Source: Bacteriovorax sp. BSW11_IV (GTDB lineage: Bacteria > Bdellovibrionota > Bacteriovoracia > Bacteriovoracales > Bacteriovoracaceae). From it: a DNA stretch of 33,201 bases. The position numbers and the translations under genes are program-made. This document shows, piece after piece, positions 14,441 to 23,217 of the stretch. The stretch lies in contig NZ_AUNE01000017.1 in the NCBI RefSeq assembly GCF_000447755.1, positions 1-33,201 on the forward strand, in the 5' to 3' direction. The notes beneath the pieces are model-generated. The model made no database searches. It was given only the letters and a program-made list of their open reading frames with translations, and was not told where the DNA came from. Numbering within the stretch: the first letter of the stretch is position 1; each line of letters opens with the position of its first letter.

Positions 14441-15112
14441 TTAGAACAATTTTTCTAATTCTAATAAATCTGAAGTTATTAACTCTTGATCAAATTTGAC
14501 TCCGATCTTTACTTCACCATAGGCATAAGAATTATCAACATAGGCAATGTGTCCCTTAATAGGCGAATCAAAAACAGTATTATTGATGGCCGATATCATG
14601 AGAGAGTCACCTTGATAGAAATATTTCCCTTCACTTGTCGGAATCGATAGGGCCATTCCACCTATAGAGTAATTTCTAAGTTTAAGCTGTAACTTCTTAG
14701 CTTTTGCATTAATGTTATTACTTAATTTCATAGAAACTATTGGAAGTTTTTGAAATTCATCAAACTCAATTCGCTTATTGATTCTCTTATCTAATAAATA
14801 AATCTCCAGAGGAATTGGGAAAGTTATTTTTTCACTCTTGTATTGAAACTTTTCTGACTTGAAAACACAGGGGGGACTTTCGCAATAGAAGTAGATTTCT
14901 TTTTTTACATCAATTTCGAAAGGGAAAGAATCACTTTCTGGTTTTGTGACGACTGTGCTTTTGTCGACGTCAATTTCTTCAATGAGAACGTTATGAATAT
15001 TGCGAACGTTTCCAGCGTTTTGCCACAACGTGAATGAGCTACCACTTCCATGGAGTTCATAAAAGGCATTGAGTATATTGTAATAATCAACTTCTGGTCG
15101 CATTTTGGTCAT
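14441..15112 (-). CDS. PilZ-domain protein, predicted c-di-GMP receptor
   Basis: 223 residues. PilZ domains bind the second messenger cyclic di-GMP. Both halves of the binding motif are visible: RxxxR as RINKR (residues 110-114) and (D/N)xSxxG as NYSIGG (147-152), with a beta-barrel-like remainder ending in FDQELITSDLLELEKLF. The N-terminal 100 residues look like a divergent YcgR-type or other beta domain and are not recognised. Two in-frame ATGs (codons 1 and 4) are possible and neither has a good ribosome-binding site. The gene is 69 bases downstream of coaE. A YcgR-like brake on the flagellum is a possible role, given the neighbouring motility genes, but a role in surface attachment or transcription is equally possible. 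Confidence 0.75.
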   Translation of the reverse strand: MTKMRPEVDYYNILNAFYELHGSGSSFTLWQNAGNVRNIHNVLIEEIDVDKSTVVTKPESDSFPFEIDVKKEIYFYCESPPCVFKSEKFQYKSEKITFPIPLEIYLLDKRINKRIEFDEFQKLPIVSMKLSNNINAKAKKLQLKLRNYSIGGMALSIPTSEGKYFYQGDSLMISAINNTVFDSPIKGHIAYVDNSYAYGEVKIGVKFDQELITSDLLELEKLF

Positions 15113-15181
15113 AGATTTTAATTTTGAAGACTTTTTAGTGATTTGAAAAGTTAAACAAATTAAATTAAGGCAAGGTTGAGG

Positions 15182-15817
15182 CTATTCAAGTAAGTTGCTA
15201 ATAGAACGTTCTACCTCTTGTTCAAGATCTGAGAGGGTTCCATTATTAAGGATGACAAGATTGCTACGTTTTACTTTTTCATCAATATCAATTTGGCTTG
15301 AGAGAATTTTATCCGTTAATTCGTCAGTGTTGCCATCGCGTTTTTTTAAACGCTCACGCTGTGTGCTCTTATCTGTGGCCACGCAAATAATATAATCTAC
15401 AAGAGTATCGAGATGTTTTTCGAATAAGAGAGGAACATCATAAATGATATAATTTTGCTGCGTTTTTTTAGCGGCCTCTAGAAATTTCTTTGGTAGGCGA
15501 GCATAGATGAAGTTTTCAATTATTTTTTTATTGAGCTCTGAGTTGAAAACTTCTGTACGAAGCTTAGAAAAATCAATCTTTTCATCTTCAATGCAGTCAG
15601 GGAAATGATGAAAGATGAAGTCCTTTGCTTCTTCTGTTGCATAGATACTCTTTACAAGTGTATCGGCGCAAATTACAGGAAGTCCCATTGCTTTAAGCTT
15701 ATCTGAAACCGTACTTTTTCCGGTAGCAATGCCACCAGTTAATGCAATAACGGCCTTTGGAAGACCATGAAGTCTTGAATGGGCATCTTTTGTGATGAAC
15801 TCTTCTTTTAATTTCAT
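15182..15817 (-). CDS. coaE: Dephospho-CoA kinase
   Basis: 211 residues, about the usual length. The enzyme phosphorylates the ribose 3'-hydroxyl of dephospho-CoA in the last step of coenzyme A synthesis. The P-loop is GGIATGKST near residues 28-36, with ALTGG before it, CADTLVK following, and the family-typical DVPLLFE segment later. About 20 extra residues precede the first strand and the ATG has no clear ribosome-binding site; no better in-frame start is visible before the P-loop. It follows mazG by five bases, so translation is probably coupled. Confidence 0.95.
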   Translation of the reverse strand: MKLKEEFITKDAHSRLHGLPKAVIALTGGIATGKSTVSDKLKAMGLPVICADTLVKSIYATEEAKDFIFHHFPDCIEDEKIDFSKLRTEVFNSELNKKIIENFIYARLPKKFLEAAKKTQQNYIIYDVPLLFEKHLDTLVDYIICVATDKSTQRERLKKRDGNTDELTDKILSSQIDIDEKVKRSNLVILNNGTLSDLEQEVERSISNLLE

Positions 15818-15822
15818 TTAAA

Positions 15823-16605
15823 TTACATTTTCTTTGCTTTATCCCAGTAAACATCAAGTTTATTCTGAGTGAGATCTGTAAGTTCCATATTATCACTTCT
15901 CACAAGGTCTTCAACCTTGTTAAAGCGCTTGATGAATTTCTTGTTTGCATCGCGAAGGGCCTCTTCTGGATCGATATCTAAGTGGCGGGCCAATTGCGCA
16001 ATTGAAAAGAGAAAGTCCCCTAATTCTTCTTTGATTCGACCTTTGTTGACTGCTATTCCTGGCGCCAGCTCTTCTTTAAGTTCTTGCCATTCCTCTTCAA
16101 CTTTATAAAGTACTTGATTGTGATCTTCCCAATCAAAGTTGAGCTTCTCAGTCTTCTTCCCAATTTTGTTGGCAGAGTATAGGGCCGGAAAAATGGTATC
16201 TTCCATATCAATACTGTGCTTTTTGGTCTTTTCGTCTTTTTTGATTTTGTCCCAATTGGCCGTGACTTCTTCGGCGCTAATACCCTCAAGGCCTTTTTCA
16301 AAAACATGAGGGTGACGTCGAATCATCTTGTCGGCCAAAGTTTTGGAAACTGATTCAATATTAAATTTACCAGTCTCTTCTGCAATGACGCTATGGAGTA
16401 CGACTTGGAGCAGTACGTCTCCTAATTCTTCTTCCATTTTTTCATAATCGTTTTCTTCGACTGCATGCAAATATTCATATGATTCTTCTACTAAGTATTT
16501 TAGAAGGGACTGATGAGTTTGTTTAAGATCCCATGGACAACCATCAGTAGGGTGACGGAGTTTTTGGATCACTTCAACAAGTTTTTCAAATTGTGGGTAA
16601 CTCAT
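15823..16605 (-). CDS. mazG: Nucleoside triphosphate pyrophosphohydrolase MazG
   Basis: 260 residues, two MazG domains. MazG hydrolyses nucleoside triphosphates to monophosphates, removing damaged or excess nucleotides. The first domain opens with LVEVIQKLRHPTDGCPWDLKQTH and has the metal-binding pattern EESYE...EELGD; the second repeats it as EEWQELKEEL...EELGDFLFSIAQLARHL. A GAGGAG site precedes the start. It begins the leftward unit mazG-coaE and is divergent from ybeY, sharing a 58-base intergenic region. Confidence 0.96.
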   Translation of the reverse strand: MSYPQFEKLVEVIQKLRHPTDGCPWDLKQTHQSLLKYLVEESYEYLHAVEENDYEKMEEELGDVLLQVVLHSVIAEETGKFNIESVSKTLADKMIRRHPHVFEKGLEGISAEEVTANWDKIKKDEKTKKHSIDMEDTIFPALYSANKIGKKTEKLNFDWEDHNQVLYKVEEEWQELKEELAPGIAVNKGRIKEELGDFLFSIAQLARHLDIDPEEALRDANKKFIKRFNKVEDLVRSDNMELTDLTQNKLDVYWDKAKKM

Positions 16606-16633
16606 TTTTACTCCTCATTAAAAGTTTGGTATT

Positions 16634-16654
16634 CTGTATAGGACTATTATACAG
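16634..16654. promoter_or_regulatory. Inverted repeat and leftward -10 box in the mazG/ybeY divergent region
   Basis: ctgtata (16634-16640) and tatacag (16648-16654) are perfect inverted arms around seven bases. On the minus strand, TATAAT (16651-16646) gives a good -10 box for mazG, with a leader of about 34 bases. A clear -35 was not found. The rightward promoter for ybeY is not resolved. The repeat could be an operator affecting both directions. Confidence 0.45.
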
Positions 16655-16663
16655 GAAAGGCGA

Positions 16664-17200
16664 ATGAAAAGCAGTCAAATAAAAGGCAAACGAGTTTTGT
16701 TACATTTTTCGGATAACTCTAAAGACGAAAAGCAGTCAAAGTTATTCGTAAAATATTTAAAACAATCTCTACCAGCGCTGGAGAATTTTATCTTCAGCAA
16801 GAATCTCATCATCGCCAAAAAGAAAGTTTCGCAAGTTGAAATTTCTTTGTCGCTTTGTGGCAATGCGAAGATTCGTTCTTTAAATAAAGAATATAGAGGA
16901 AAGGACTATGCTACAGATGTGCTTTCTTTCCAACTGCACGATTCACTCAGAACGGATGAAGACTTCTTTTTTTTCGACAAGATTTTAAATCTAGGAGATA
17001 TTATTATCTCACGCGAAGTGGCCAAGAAGCAGGCCCGTGAGTTTGAGATTACTTATGAGCAAGAGCTTTTGCATTTGTTTGTTCATGGTCTTCTTCACGT
17101 CTTAGGTTATGATCATGAAATTTCAGATGCTGAAGAGAAGATCATGAATAAGTTCGAAGAGCAAATTGTCGCAAAAATTTATAAAGATATAGGGTTTTAA
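16664..17200 (+). CDS. ybeY: Endoribonuclease YbeY
   Basis: 178 residues. YbeY is a zinc-dependent RNase that matures 16S rRNA and takes part in ribosome quality control. The catalytic HxxxHxxxxxH pattern is intact as HGLLHVLGYDHE near residues 145-156. The preceding core (SLNKEYRGKDYATDVLSF) is typical. The N-terminus is somewhat longer than usual. AAAGG lies shortly before the ATG. prfB begins one base after the stop, so prfB is translated from the same message. Confidence 0.95.
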   Translation: MKSSQIKGKRVLLHFSDNSKDEKQSKLFVKYLKQSLPALENFIFSKNLIIAKKKVSQVEISLSLCGNAKIRSLNKEYRGKDYATDVLSFQLHDSLRTDEDFFFFDKILNLGDIIISREVAKKQAREFEITYEQELLHLFVHGLLHVLGYDHEISDAEEKIMNKFEEQIVAKIYKDIGF

Positions 17201-17201
17201 A

Positions 17202-18345
17202 ATGAACGACGCTATAAAAATAGCCTTACAAGAAAAAAAATCATCGATAAAGAAATACGTTCCGAAGTTAGAGCACTTGCGGAGGTCACTTTGAGGTCGA
17301 AAAAAAGCATGCTCGATTAGAAGAGATTGCAACAATGGAGGCCATGCCAGGCTTTTGGGACGATAACGAAAATGCGACTCGATTACAAAAAGAAAAGAAT
17401 ATTTTAGAAGAAGTTGTAGAGACCTATGGGCAATTACAAGAACTCTATGATGAGTTTGCTGTTCTTGTAGAATTTGCTGAAGAAGAAGGTGATGAAGCTT
17501 CTGGAACTGAGGCCATCGAAGTTTTTGATAAATTTCTCGATAGCTTTTTGAAGGCCGAACAAAAAGTATTACTGTCAGACGAAGTTGATCCAAATAATGC
17601 CATAGTTAGTATCAATGCTGGGGCAGGTGGAACTGAGTCTTGTGACTGGGCAAGCATGTTGCAAAGAATGATCGTAAGATGGTCTGAGCATAAAGGATTT
17701 AAAATTCAACTTCTTGATGAGCAAGATGGTGATTCCGCCGGAATCAAGTCTTGTACTATGCTTATTCAAGGAAATTTCGCTTATGGATTGTTGAAGTCTG
17801 AGACAGGTGTTCATCGTCTAGTGCGCATCTCTCCATTTGATTCTGCTGGCAGAAGACATACTTCATTCAGCTCAATCTTTGTTTCTCCTGAAATTGATGA
17901 CAATATTGAAATCGAAATCTTAGATAAAGATATTAAAATTGACGTTTACCGTGCTGGTGGTGCTGGTGGACAGTCGGTAAACACGACTGACTCTGCTGTT
18001 CGTATTACACACATGCCTTCAGGGCTTGTTGTTACTTGTCAGAACGAACGCTCTCAGCTGCAAAATAAACTTCAGGCCTTTAAAGTTCTTCGTTCAAGAC
18101 TTTATGATCTTGAAATGGAAAAGAGAAAAGCGAAAGAAAGTGAAGTTGAAGCGGGCAAAAAAGATATTGCTTGGGGAGCACAGATTAGATCCTATGTTCT
18201 TCATCCTTACAAGCTAGTTAAAGATCACAGAACTAATTTTGAAAGTAGTCAGGCCGAAAAAGTTCTCGATGGAGACCTCGATGGTTTTATGGACGCTTAT
18301 TTAAGATTTGAAGTGGGTAAGCAATTAGAGAATACTGAGTCTTAA
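17202..18345 (+). CDS. prfB: Peptide chain release factor 2, with programmed +1 frameshift
   Basis: The protein is made from two joined frames: 17202-17291 (30 codons, ending CTT), then, skipping T17292, 17293-18345, giving about 380 residues. RF2 releases finished proteins at UGA and UAA codons. The site CTT TGA G, with an internal GGAGG three bases before CTT, matches the known RF2 self-regulation signal: scarcity of RF2 lets the ribosome slip past the UGA. The main part has PGFWDD, the recognition tripeptide SPF (210-212) and the catalytic GGQ (255-257). The lolC-like gene starts on the last base of the stop codon. Confidence 0.97.
17281..17295 (+). promoter_or_regulatory. RF2 programmed frameshift site
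   Basis: GGAGG (17281-17285), tca, CTT (17289-17291), TGA (17292-17294), G. The internal Shine-Dalgarno-like element is three bases from the slippery CTT, the same spacing as in E. coli prfB. Without a shift the product is a 30-residue peptide; with a +1 shift GAG is read next. Confidence 0.95.
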
Positions 18346-19550
18346 TGAAAAAAATTGGCAGTGAACTTCATTCCATTTTGCTTACCGATAAATCTTCTAA
18401 AAGATTTTTGATTGGTGTTGTTTTTGGATTTGCATTCTCTATCTCAATCATATTGGCCACAATTGGCATCATGGATGGTTTTGAACTTTCATTGAAAAAA
18501 AGTTTAAAACTTTCGGGTGGAGATATCACCATCTCTTCGAGAAAGGGGTTTTTTCCTGTCAATGGCGAATTGGCCACTGAATTATCCGATTATGGTGTTG
18601 AGCACTTCAGTGGAGTCATTCAGACAGAAGGATTTCTAGTAGGAGAAGACCATTCTATTGGAGTCTTGGTCGTTGGTGTAGAGCCCGAAAAATATCAGAA
18701 AATTACAGGACTAGAGCTCAATCTTTCTGATGATAAAATTGTTATTGGAAGTGAATTGCAAAAACGCATGGATCTAAAAGTCGGCGAATATGCTTCAATC
18801 GCTTTTGCCCAGACAAATAAAGAAGTACAGGGGCTTCCTGAACTTTTTGATTTTGAGATCTCAAATGTGGTGTCCCATGGACTTTATCAAAAAGATCTTA
18901 GGGTTGTTTATGTTTCCCTTTCAACACTACAAAAAATTCTTGAAACAGATGATCGAGTTAATCTCCTCTCGCTTCGCGTGGGTCCTGAGGGGTCTGTGAG
19001 TTCAAAAGAGATGACAGATAAGGTTGAAGTTGTTGCAAAAGAATTGTCTCGCATCCTTGGTCATTCCTATGTAGTTAGACCATTTTGGACTGAGTTTGAT
19101 TTTATTTTAAAGGCTGTAAAAGCTGAAAAAGTAATGATCGCTCTTGTCTTACAGATTGTTGTAATAATTTCTATCTTTAATATTATTGCGTTTATCATCT
19201 TTTTAAATGAAAAGAAGATTCAAGAGATTTTCTTATTAAGAACTCTGGGGATGGGTGGATCGAAACTAAAGCAAATGTGGAATTTCATGTGTTTTATGAT
19301 TTGGTTCTTATCATGTGTACTTGCCATCGTTTTTGTTTATATCTTTGATTATCTCTTACAAAATTTAGATATTTTTAAATTGCCTGGGGATGTTTATCAC
19401 CTTGGTGTTTTAAAATTAGAAATAGGAATGATTGCTTATATTGGAGTATTTGCAGGGGCCTTTATTTGGATGTTTATTCTTTCAAGATTAACTTTATCGC
19501 GCATTATAAAGCGACCAATCCTTGAGGCCCTTCGCCAGGAGTTTTCATAA
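18345..19550 (+). CDS. Lipoprotein-releasing permease, LolC/LolE family
   Basis: 401 residues, right for this family. LolCDE is an ABC transporter that lifts lipoproteins from the inner membrane toward the outer membrane. One membrane segment lies near the N-terminus (about 22-45, FLIGVVFGFAFSISIILATIGIMDGF), then a large periplasmic domain (about 48-260), then three segments from about 262 to 392, the MacB/FtsX plan. The cytoplasmic loop EKKIQEIFLLRTLGMGGSKL is typical. Start and stop are fused to the neighbours in TAATG arrangements with prfB and lolD. Only one permease gene is here, so LolC, LolE and LolF cannot be told apart from sequence alone; a homodimer is possible. Confidence 0.9.
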   Translation: MKKIGSELHSILLTDKSSKRFLIGVVFGFAFSISIILATIGIMDGFELSLKKSLKLSGGDITISSRKGFFPVNGELATELSDYGVEHFSGVIQTEGFLVGEDHSIGVLVVGVEPEKYQKITGLELNLSDDKIVIGSELQKRMDLKVGEYASIAFAQTNKEVQGLPELFDFEISNVVSHGLYQKDLRVVYVSLSTLQKILETDDRVNLLSLRVGPEGSVSSKEMTDKVEVVAKELSRILGHSYVVRPFWTEFDFILKAVKAEKVMIALVLQIVVIISIFNIIAFIIFLNEKKIQEIFLLRTLGMGGSKLKQMWNFMCFMIWFLSCVLAIVFVYIFDYLLQNLDIFKLPGDVYHLGVLKLEIGMIAYIGVFAGAFIWMFILSRLTLSRIIKRPILEALRQEFS

Positions 19551-20206
19551 TGTCATTAATTCAAGTCAACGGACTGACTAAAAATTTTGCTAATGTCGAT
19601 GTCTTAAAAGGAATTGATCTTTCTTTTGAAGAGGGAGAGCACTACGTTATTCGCGGGGCTTCTGGTTCTGGTAAATCAACACTTTTATACTTACTTGGAG
19701 GGCTTGATAGACCGACAAGTGGTAGCGTTGAATTTCAAGGTGTAGATCTCGCAAGATTTGATGACGATAAATTAGCAAAGTTTAGAAATCAAAACGTGGG
19801 TTTTGTTTTCCAATTTCACTTTCTCTTGCCGAACTTGAACTGCCTCGACAATATTATATTGCCTTCGCGTATTGGCGGGCGAAAAGAAAATAAGATCAAA
19901 GAGAACTCTTTAAAGTTGGCCGAATATCTTGGTGTCTCTCATTGCTTGTCGAAATTTCCTTTTGAATTATCTGGGGGAGAACAGCAGAGAATTAATATCA
20001 TTCGTGCGCTGAGTCTTGGTCCCAAATTATTATTGTGTGATGAGCCAACTGGTAATTTAGATTCCGAAAACTCGAGAAAGGTTACAGCACTGCTTAAGGC
20101 GCTGGCTAAGGAATTCAATTCCACTATGATTGTCGTTACACACGACGATACAGTGGCCTCTCAATTTCATAATGTTCTTCATATGAAGGACGGTCTTCTT
20201 CTTTAG
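19550..20206 (+). CDS. lolD: Lipoprotein-releasing ABC transporter ATPase LolD
   Basis: 218 residues. LolD powers the lipoprotein-releasing complex. Walker A is GASGSGKST near residues 35-43, the Q-loop is VFQFHFLLPNLNCLDNI, the signature is LSGGEQQR, Walker B is LLLCDEPTGNLD and the switch histidine lies in VVTHDD. All are intact. It overlaps the permease stop by one base. The MacB/LolD-type features and pairing with a LolC/E permease support this over a MacB drug exporter. Confidence 0.94.
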   Translation: MSLIQVNGLTKNFANVDVLKGIDLSFEEGEHYVIRGASGSGKSTLLYLLGGLDRPTSGSVEFQGVDLARFDDDKLAKFRNQNVGFVFQFHFLLPNLNCLDNIILPSRIGGRKENKIKENSLKLAEYLGVSHCLSKFPFELSGGEQQRINIIRALSLGPKLLLCDEPTGNLDSENSRKVTALLKALAKEFNSTMIVVTHDDTVASQFHNVLHMKDGLLL

Positions 20207-20313
20207 GTGCATGGTGTTGTAAATTCTCTTTGTAAGAATGTTCTTAAATTGATACTTTTATAAGCCAGAGTATTTTAATCCATTGGACGTGGAATTTTCT
20301 TCATGGAGAATTG
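20207..20313 (+). promoter_or_regulatory. Intergenic region with a possible bamA promoter
   Basis: TTGATA at 20249-20254 and TATTTT at 20271-20276 are 16 bases apart, a plausible sigma70-like promoter about 32 bases before the bamA start. I see no terminator for lolD here, so bamA may also be reached from upstream. A GGAGA site at 20305-20309 serves bamA. Confidence 0.45.
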
Positions 20314-22632
20314 ATGCTTAGAAGAGAAACGCTCTCTAAGATTTTGAAATATTGTATTTTCTTTGCAATGGCGGTTAGTTCATTCAGAGCATTTGCTCAA
20401 GAGGACATCGGTGCAAGAAAAAACCTTTTTAAGATCGATCAAATAGATTTCAAGGGCCTACAAAAAGTAGAGCGCGAAGCTGTGCTTGGAAAAATTCTTT
20501 CTAAGAAAGGCATCGTTCTCGACAATTACTTACTTCGCAAAGACTTAGAGCGTATTTATAAGCTTAAATACTTCGAGTCAGTTGAGGCCCACCATCAAGT
20601 GATCAGTGGTAAAAACCATCTTGTCTTTGTCGTAAAAGAAAAACCAATCGTTGCAAAAATCACTATCGAAGGAAATGACGAGATTGATCGCGACGATATT
20701 ATTGGTCAAATCAAAACGAAAGAATTTTCAATCCTAGACGTTAGTACAATCAAAAACGACGTTCAAAATATTCAGAAATTTTACGAAGAAAAAGGTTTTT
20801 ACCTGGCCTCTGTTAAGTATGATCTTAAAAAAGATGAAGGTGAAAACGTAGAGCTTGTCTTCGCAGTTAAAGAGTTTGAAAAAGTTAAGGTTAAAAGTGT
20901 TACTTTCCTAGGAAATAAGTCATTTTCTGACGATCAATTAAAAAGCATTATGGAAACGAGAGAGGAAGAACTTTTCTCTTTCATGAACAATGCAGGAAAC
21001 TTTAAAGAATTCAACTTCCAAACAGACATTGAGCGCTTAAAGTATTTCTATCGTACTAAAGGACACCTGCAAGTTAACGTTGGTACTCCTGAGATTACAG
21101 TTTCTGAAGATAAACGTTGGGTTTTCATCACTGTAAAAGTCGAAGAAGGTCCAAAATTTACTGTTAATGATATTACTTTCCGTGGTGAGGTTCTATTTCC
21201 AGAAGGCGAGCTATTTGAAAAAGTAAGCATGAAATCTGGCGACACTTACTCTGAAGAAGTTCTAAGAAGAGATATTCAGCTGTTAACTGAAATGTACCAA
21301 GATGAAGGGTATGCTTTCGCCAACGTTTTAAGAAATCTTGAAATCGTTCCAGGTGAGAATAAGGTAAACGTTGATTTCTCATTTGAGAAAGGAAAGATTG
21401 CTTATTTTGGTGATATCACAATTAAGGGTAACACTAAGACTCGTGATAAAGTTATTAGACGTGAATTAAAAATCGAAGAAGGTCAGAAGTTCTCTGGGAC
21501 ATTTCTTCGTGAATCAAAAGAAAACGTAAACCGCCTAGGTTTCTTTGAACCTGGTAGCGTTATCTTTAATACTGTAAGCCCACGCGGGAAAGATGATGTT
21601 CTTGATGTTGAAATTTCTGTTAAAGAGAAGAACACAGGGCAAATCTCTCTTGGTGCAGGTTACTCAACATCGTCTAAAGGGTTCTTACAAGCGTCTATTG
21701 CTCAGAACAACTTTAGAGGTTTAGGGCAATCTTTATCATTTACTCTGAATATTTCAGGAAATCAGCAAACATTCAGCTTAAGTTTCACTGAGCCTTACCT
21801 TTTTGATACTAAGTGGACTGCTGGTGGAGAGATCTTTAGAACTAAAAATGAGCAGCTTTCAGCTTACAATTATAAGAAAGAAGGTTTTGCTGCAAGAGTT
21901 GGTTATCCAATTTTTGAGTACACAAGACTATTTTTCACTTACAAGTTAGAAGATACAAATCTAACTGAAATTGAAGATGAGACAATTGATCCAGAAGCTG
22001 AAAATGGTTTAACTTCTTCAGTTCGTACGGCCCTTGTGCAAGATACAAGAAACCACCGTTTTGAACCAACAAAAGGTTACTACTTATCATTAGCAACTGA
22101 ATATGCTGGTGTGGGTGGAGAGAAAAAGTGGTGGAAAAACGAAGCAGATGTTAGATGGTTCTACAATGTTTGGGGCGATCTTGTTTTTAGATCACGAATC
22201 TATTCAGCAAAACTTGAGCGTGTTGAAGATAATAAAATTCCGCGCAATGAAAAATTCTCACTGGGTGGTTCTCGTAACCTGAGAGGGTATTCAATTGAAG
22301 ACGTTGGTCCGAAGAAGACAATCCCTGTAACCAAAGATGGGCAAACAACTCTAGAAACTTTCAATGAGGGAGCACTCTTTACAAGTTACGCAACATTCGA
22401 GCTTGAGCACCCTTTAGCACGTGAAGCTGGTCTTAAATGGGTACTATTTTTTGATGCTGGTAATGCTGCAAAATTATCAGAGTTTGATAAAGTCTATATG
22501 GACTACGGTTTTGGATTTAGATGGTTCTCTCCACTAGGGGTATTGAGATTCGAGTTTGGATTCCCAATCAACCCAGATGAGGGAGAGGATAGTGGTAGCC
22601 AATTCCACTTTGATATAGGACAATTATTCTAA
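20314..22632 (+). CDS. bamA: Outer-membrane protein assembly factor BamA
   Basis: About 772 residues. BamA folds and inserts beta-barrel proteins into the outer membrane. A signal peptide is present (about 10-28, ending FRAFA, before QED). Five POTRA-like repeats (about 30-430) precede the C-terminal 16-strand barrel, which starts with ISLGAGYSTSSKGF-like strands. The conserved loop-6 motif appears as LRGY (family VRGF/Y), with the arginine and glycine kept, and the final strand ends in a phenylalanine after FHFDIGQLF. ATG 20314 is preferred over TTG 20311 because GGAGA is spaced correctly to it. It starts the bamA-skp-lpxD-fabZ-lpxA group common in proteobacteria. Confidence 0.97.
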   Translation: MLRRETLSKILKYCIFFAMAVSSFRAFAQEDIGARKNLFKIDQIDFKGLQKVEREAVLGKILSKKGIVLDNYLLRKDLERIYKLKYFESVEAHHQVISGKNHLVFVVKEKPIVAKITIEGNDEIDRDDIIGQIKTKEFSILDVSTIKNDVQNIQKFYEEKGFYLASVKYDLKKDEGENVELVFAVKEFEKVKVKSVTFLGNKSFSDDQLKSIMETREEELFSFMNNAGNFKEFNFQTDIERLKYFYRTKGHLQVNVGTPEITVSEDKRWVFITVKVEEGPKFTVNDITFRGEVLFPEGELFEKVSMKSGDTYSEEVLRRDIQLLTEMYQDEGYAFANVLRNLEIVPGENKVNVDFSFEKGKIAYFGDITIKGNTKTRDKVIRRELKIEEGQKFSGTFLRESKENVNRLGFFEPGSVIFNTVSPRGKDDVLDVEISVKEKNTGQISLGAGYSTSSKGFLQASIAQNNFRGLGQSLSFTLNISGNQQTFSLSFTEPYLFDTKWTAGGEIFRTKNEQLSAYNYKKEGFAARVGYPIFEYTRLFFTYKLEDTNLTEIEDETIDPEAENGLTSSVRTALVQDTRNHRFEPTKGYYLSLATEYAGVGGEKKWWKNEADVRWFYNVWGDLVFRSRIYSAKLERVEDNKIPRNEKFSLGGSRNLRGYSIEDVGPKKTIPVTKDGQTTLETFNEGALFTSYATFELEHPLAREAGLKWVLFFDAGNAAKLSEFDKVYMDYGFGFRWFSPLGVLRFEFGFPINPDEGEDSGSQFHFDIGQLF

Positions 22633-22664
22633 TTTATAAAAGATGGATTTTTTAGGAGATTCGA

Positions 22665-23168
22665 ATGAAAAAGTTGATCGCTCTATGCTTGGCCCTAACT
22701 TTTACTACACCTGCCTTTGCTCTACTTATTGGTAAAGTTGACGTTCAAAACGTTCTTCTTTCAATTGAAGAAGGAAAAAGAGTAAGAGAGAAGCTAAAGA
22801 AAAAATTTGATGAGAAACAAGGAATCATCAAAAAAGAAGAAGATAAAATTAAAAAAGCTCAGGAAGATTTCCAAAAGCAAAGCTTAGTGATGAATGACAA
22901 AGCTAAGCAAACAAAGCAAATGGAAATTCAAAAGAGCATTATGAAGCTTCAACAAGAAACTGCTGGTTACCAAAAAGAAATTCAAGATATGGAAAACGAA
23001 ATGAAAAAACCAATTCTTGATAAGCTTAAAGTAATCATCGAAGAAGTTTCTGCAAAGGCCGGTGTTGATGTTACTTTTGAATCAAACACAGCTCCAATTA
23101 TTTATGCTAAGTCTGAGAAAGATCTTACTGAAGACGTTGTTAAGGCCTACAACAAAAAACATAAGTAA
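22665..23168 (+). CDS. skp: Periplasmic chaperone Skp/OmpH
   Basis: 167 residues. Skp holds unfolded outer-membrane proteins in the periplasm and hands them to BamA. The signal peptide is clear (1-19, TTPAFA cleavage region). Then comes the family's first strand GKVDVQNVLLSIEEGKRV, a long lysine- and glutamate-rich helical region (about 40-115) that forms the tentacles, and a final small domain with LDKLKVIIEEVSAKAGVDVTFES. An AGGAG site precedes the start. It lies between bamA and lpxD, the usual place. Confidence 0.93.
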   Translation: MKKLIALCLALTFTTPAFALLIGKVDVQNVLLSIEEGKRVREKLKKKFDEKQGIIKKEEDKIKKAQEDFQKQSLVMNDKAKQTKQMEIQKSIMKLQQETAGYQKEIQDMENEMKKPILDKLKVIIEEVSAKAGVDVTFESNTAPIIYAKSEKDLTEDVVKAYNKKHK

Positions 23169-23191
23169 TTAGTTTTTTAAATGATAAAAGC

Positions 23192-23217
23192 TTAAGGGGA
23201 ACAGGCGTTCCCCTTAA
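23192..23217 (+). other. Strong stem-loop between skp and lpxD
   Basis: ttaaggggaac (23192-23202) and gttccccttaa (23207-23217) form a perfect 11-bp stem with a four-base loop, followed by tagtttt. The T run is short, so it could be a partial terminator (attenuator) or a processing or stabilising hairpin. It ends 17 bases before the lpxD start and near its ribosome-binding site. Confidence 0.6.

Noticed and set aside
15869-16108. Plus-strand open frame opposite mazG
   Set aside because: Serine- and arginine-rich shadow of the real minus-strand gene, without a start signal or family resemblance.
17335-17400. prfB starting at the internal ATG near 17335
   Set aside because: The conserved RF2 N-terminus and the frameshift signal lie upstream and are in register after a +1 shift.
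20311-20313. TTG start for bamA
   Set aside because: The adjacent ATG has better spacing to GGAGA.
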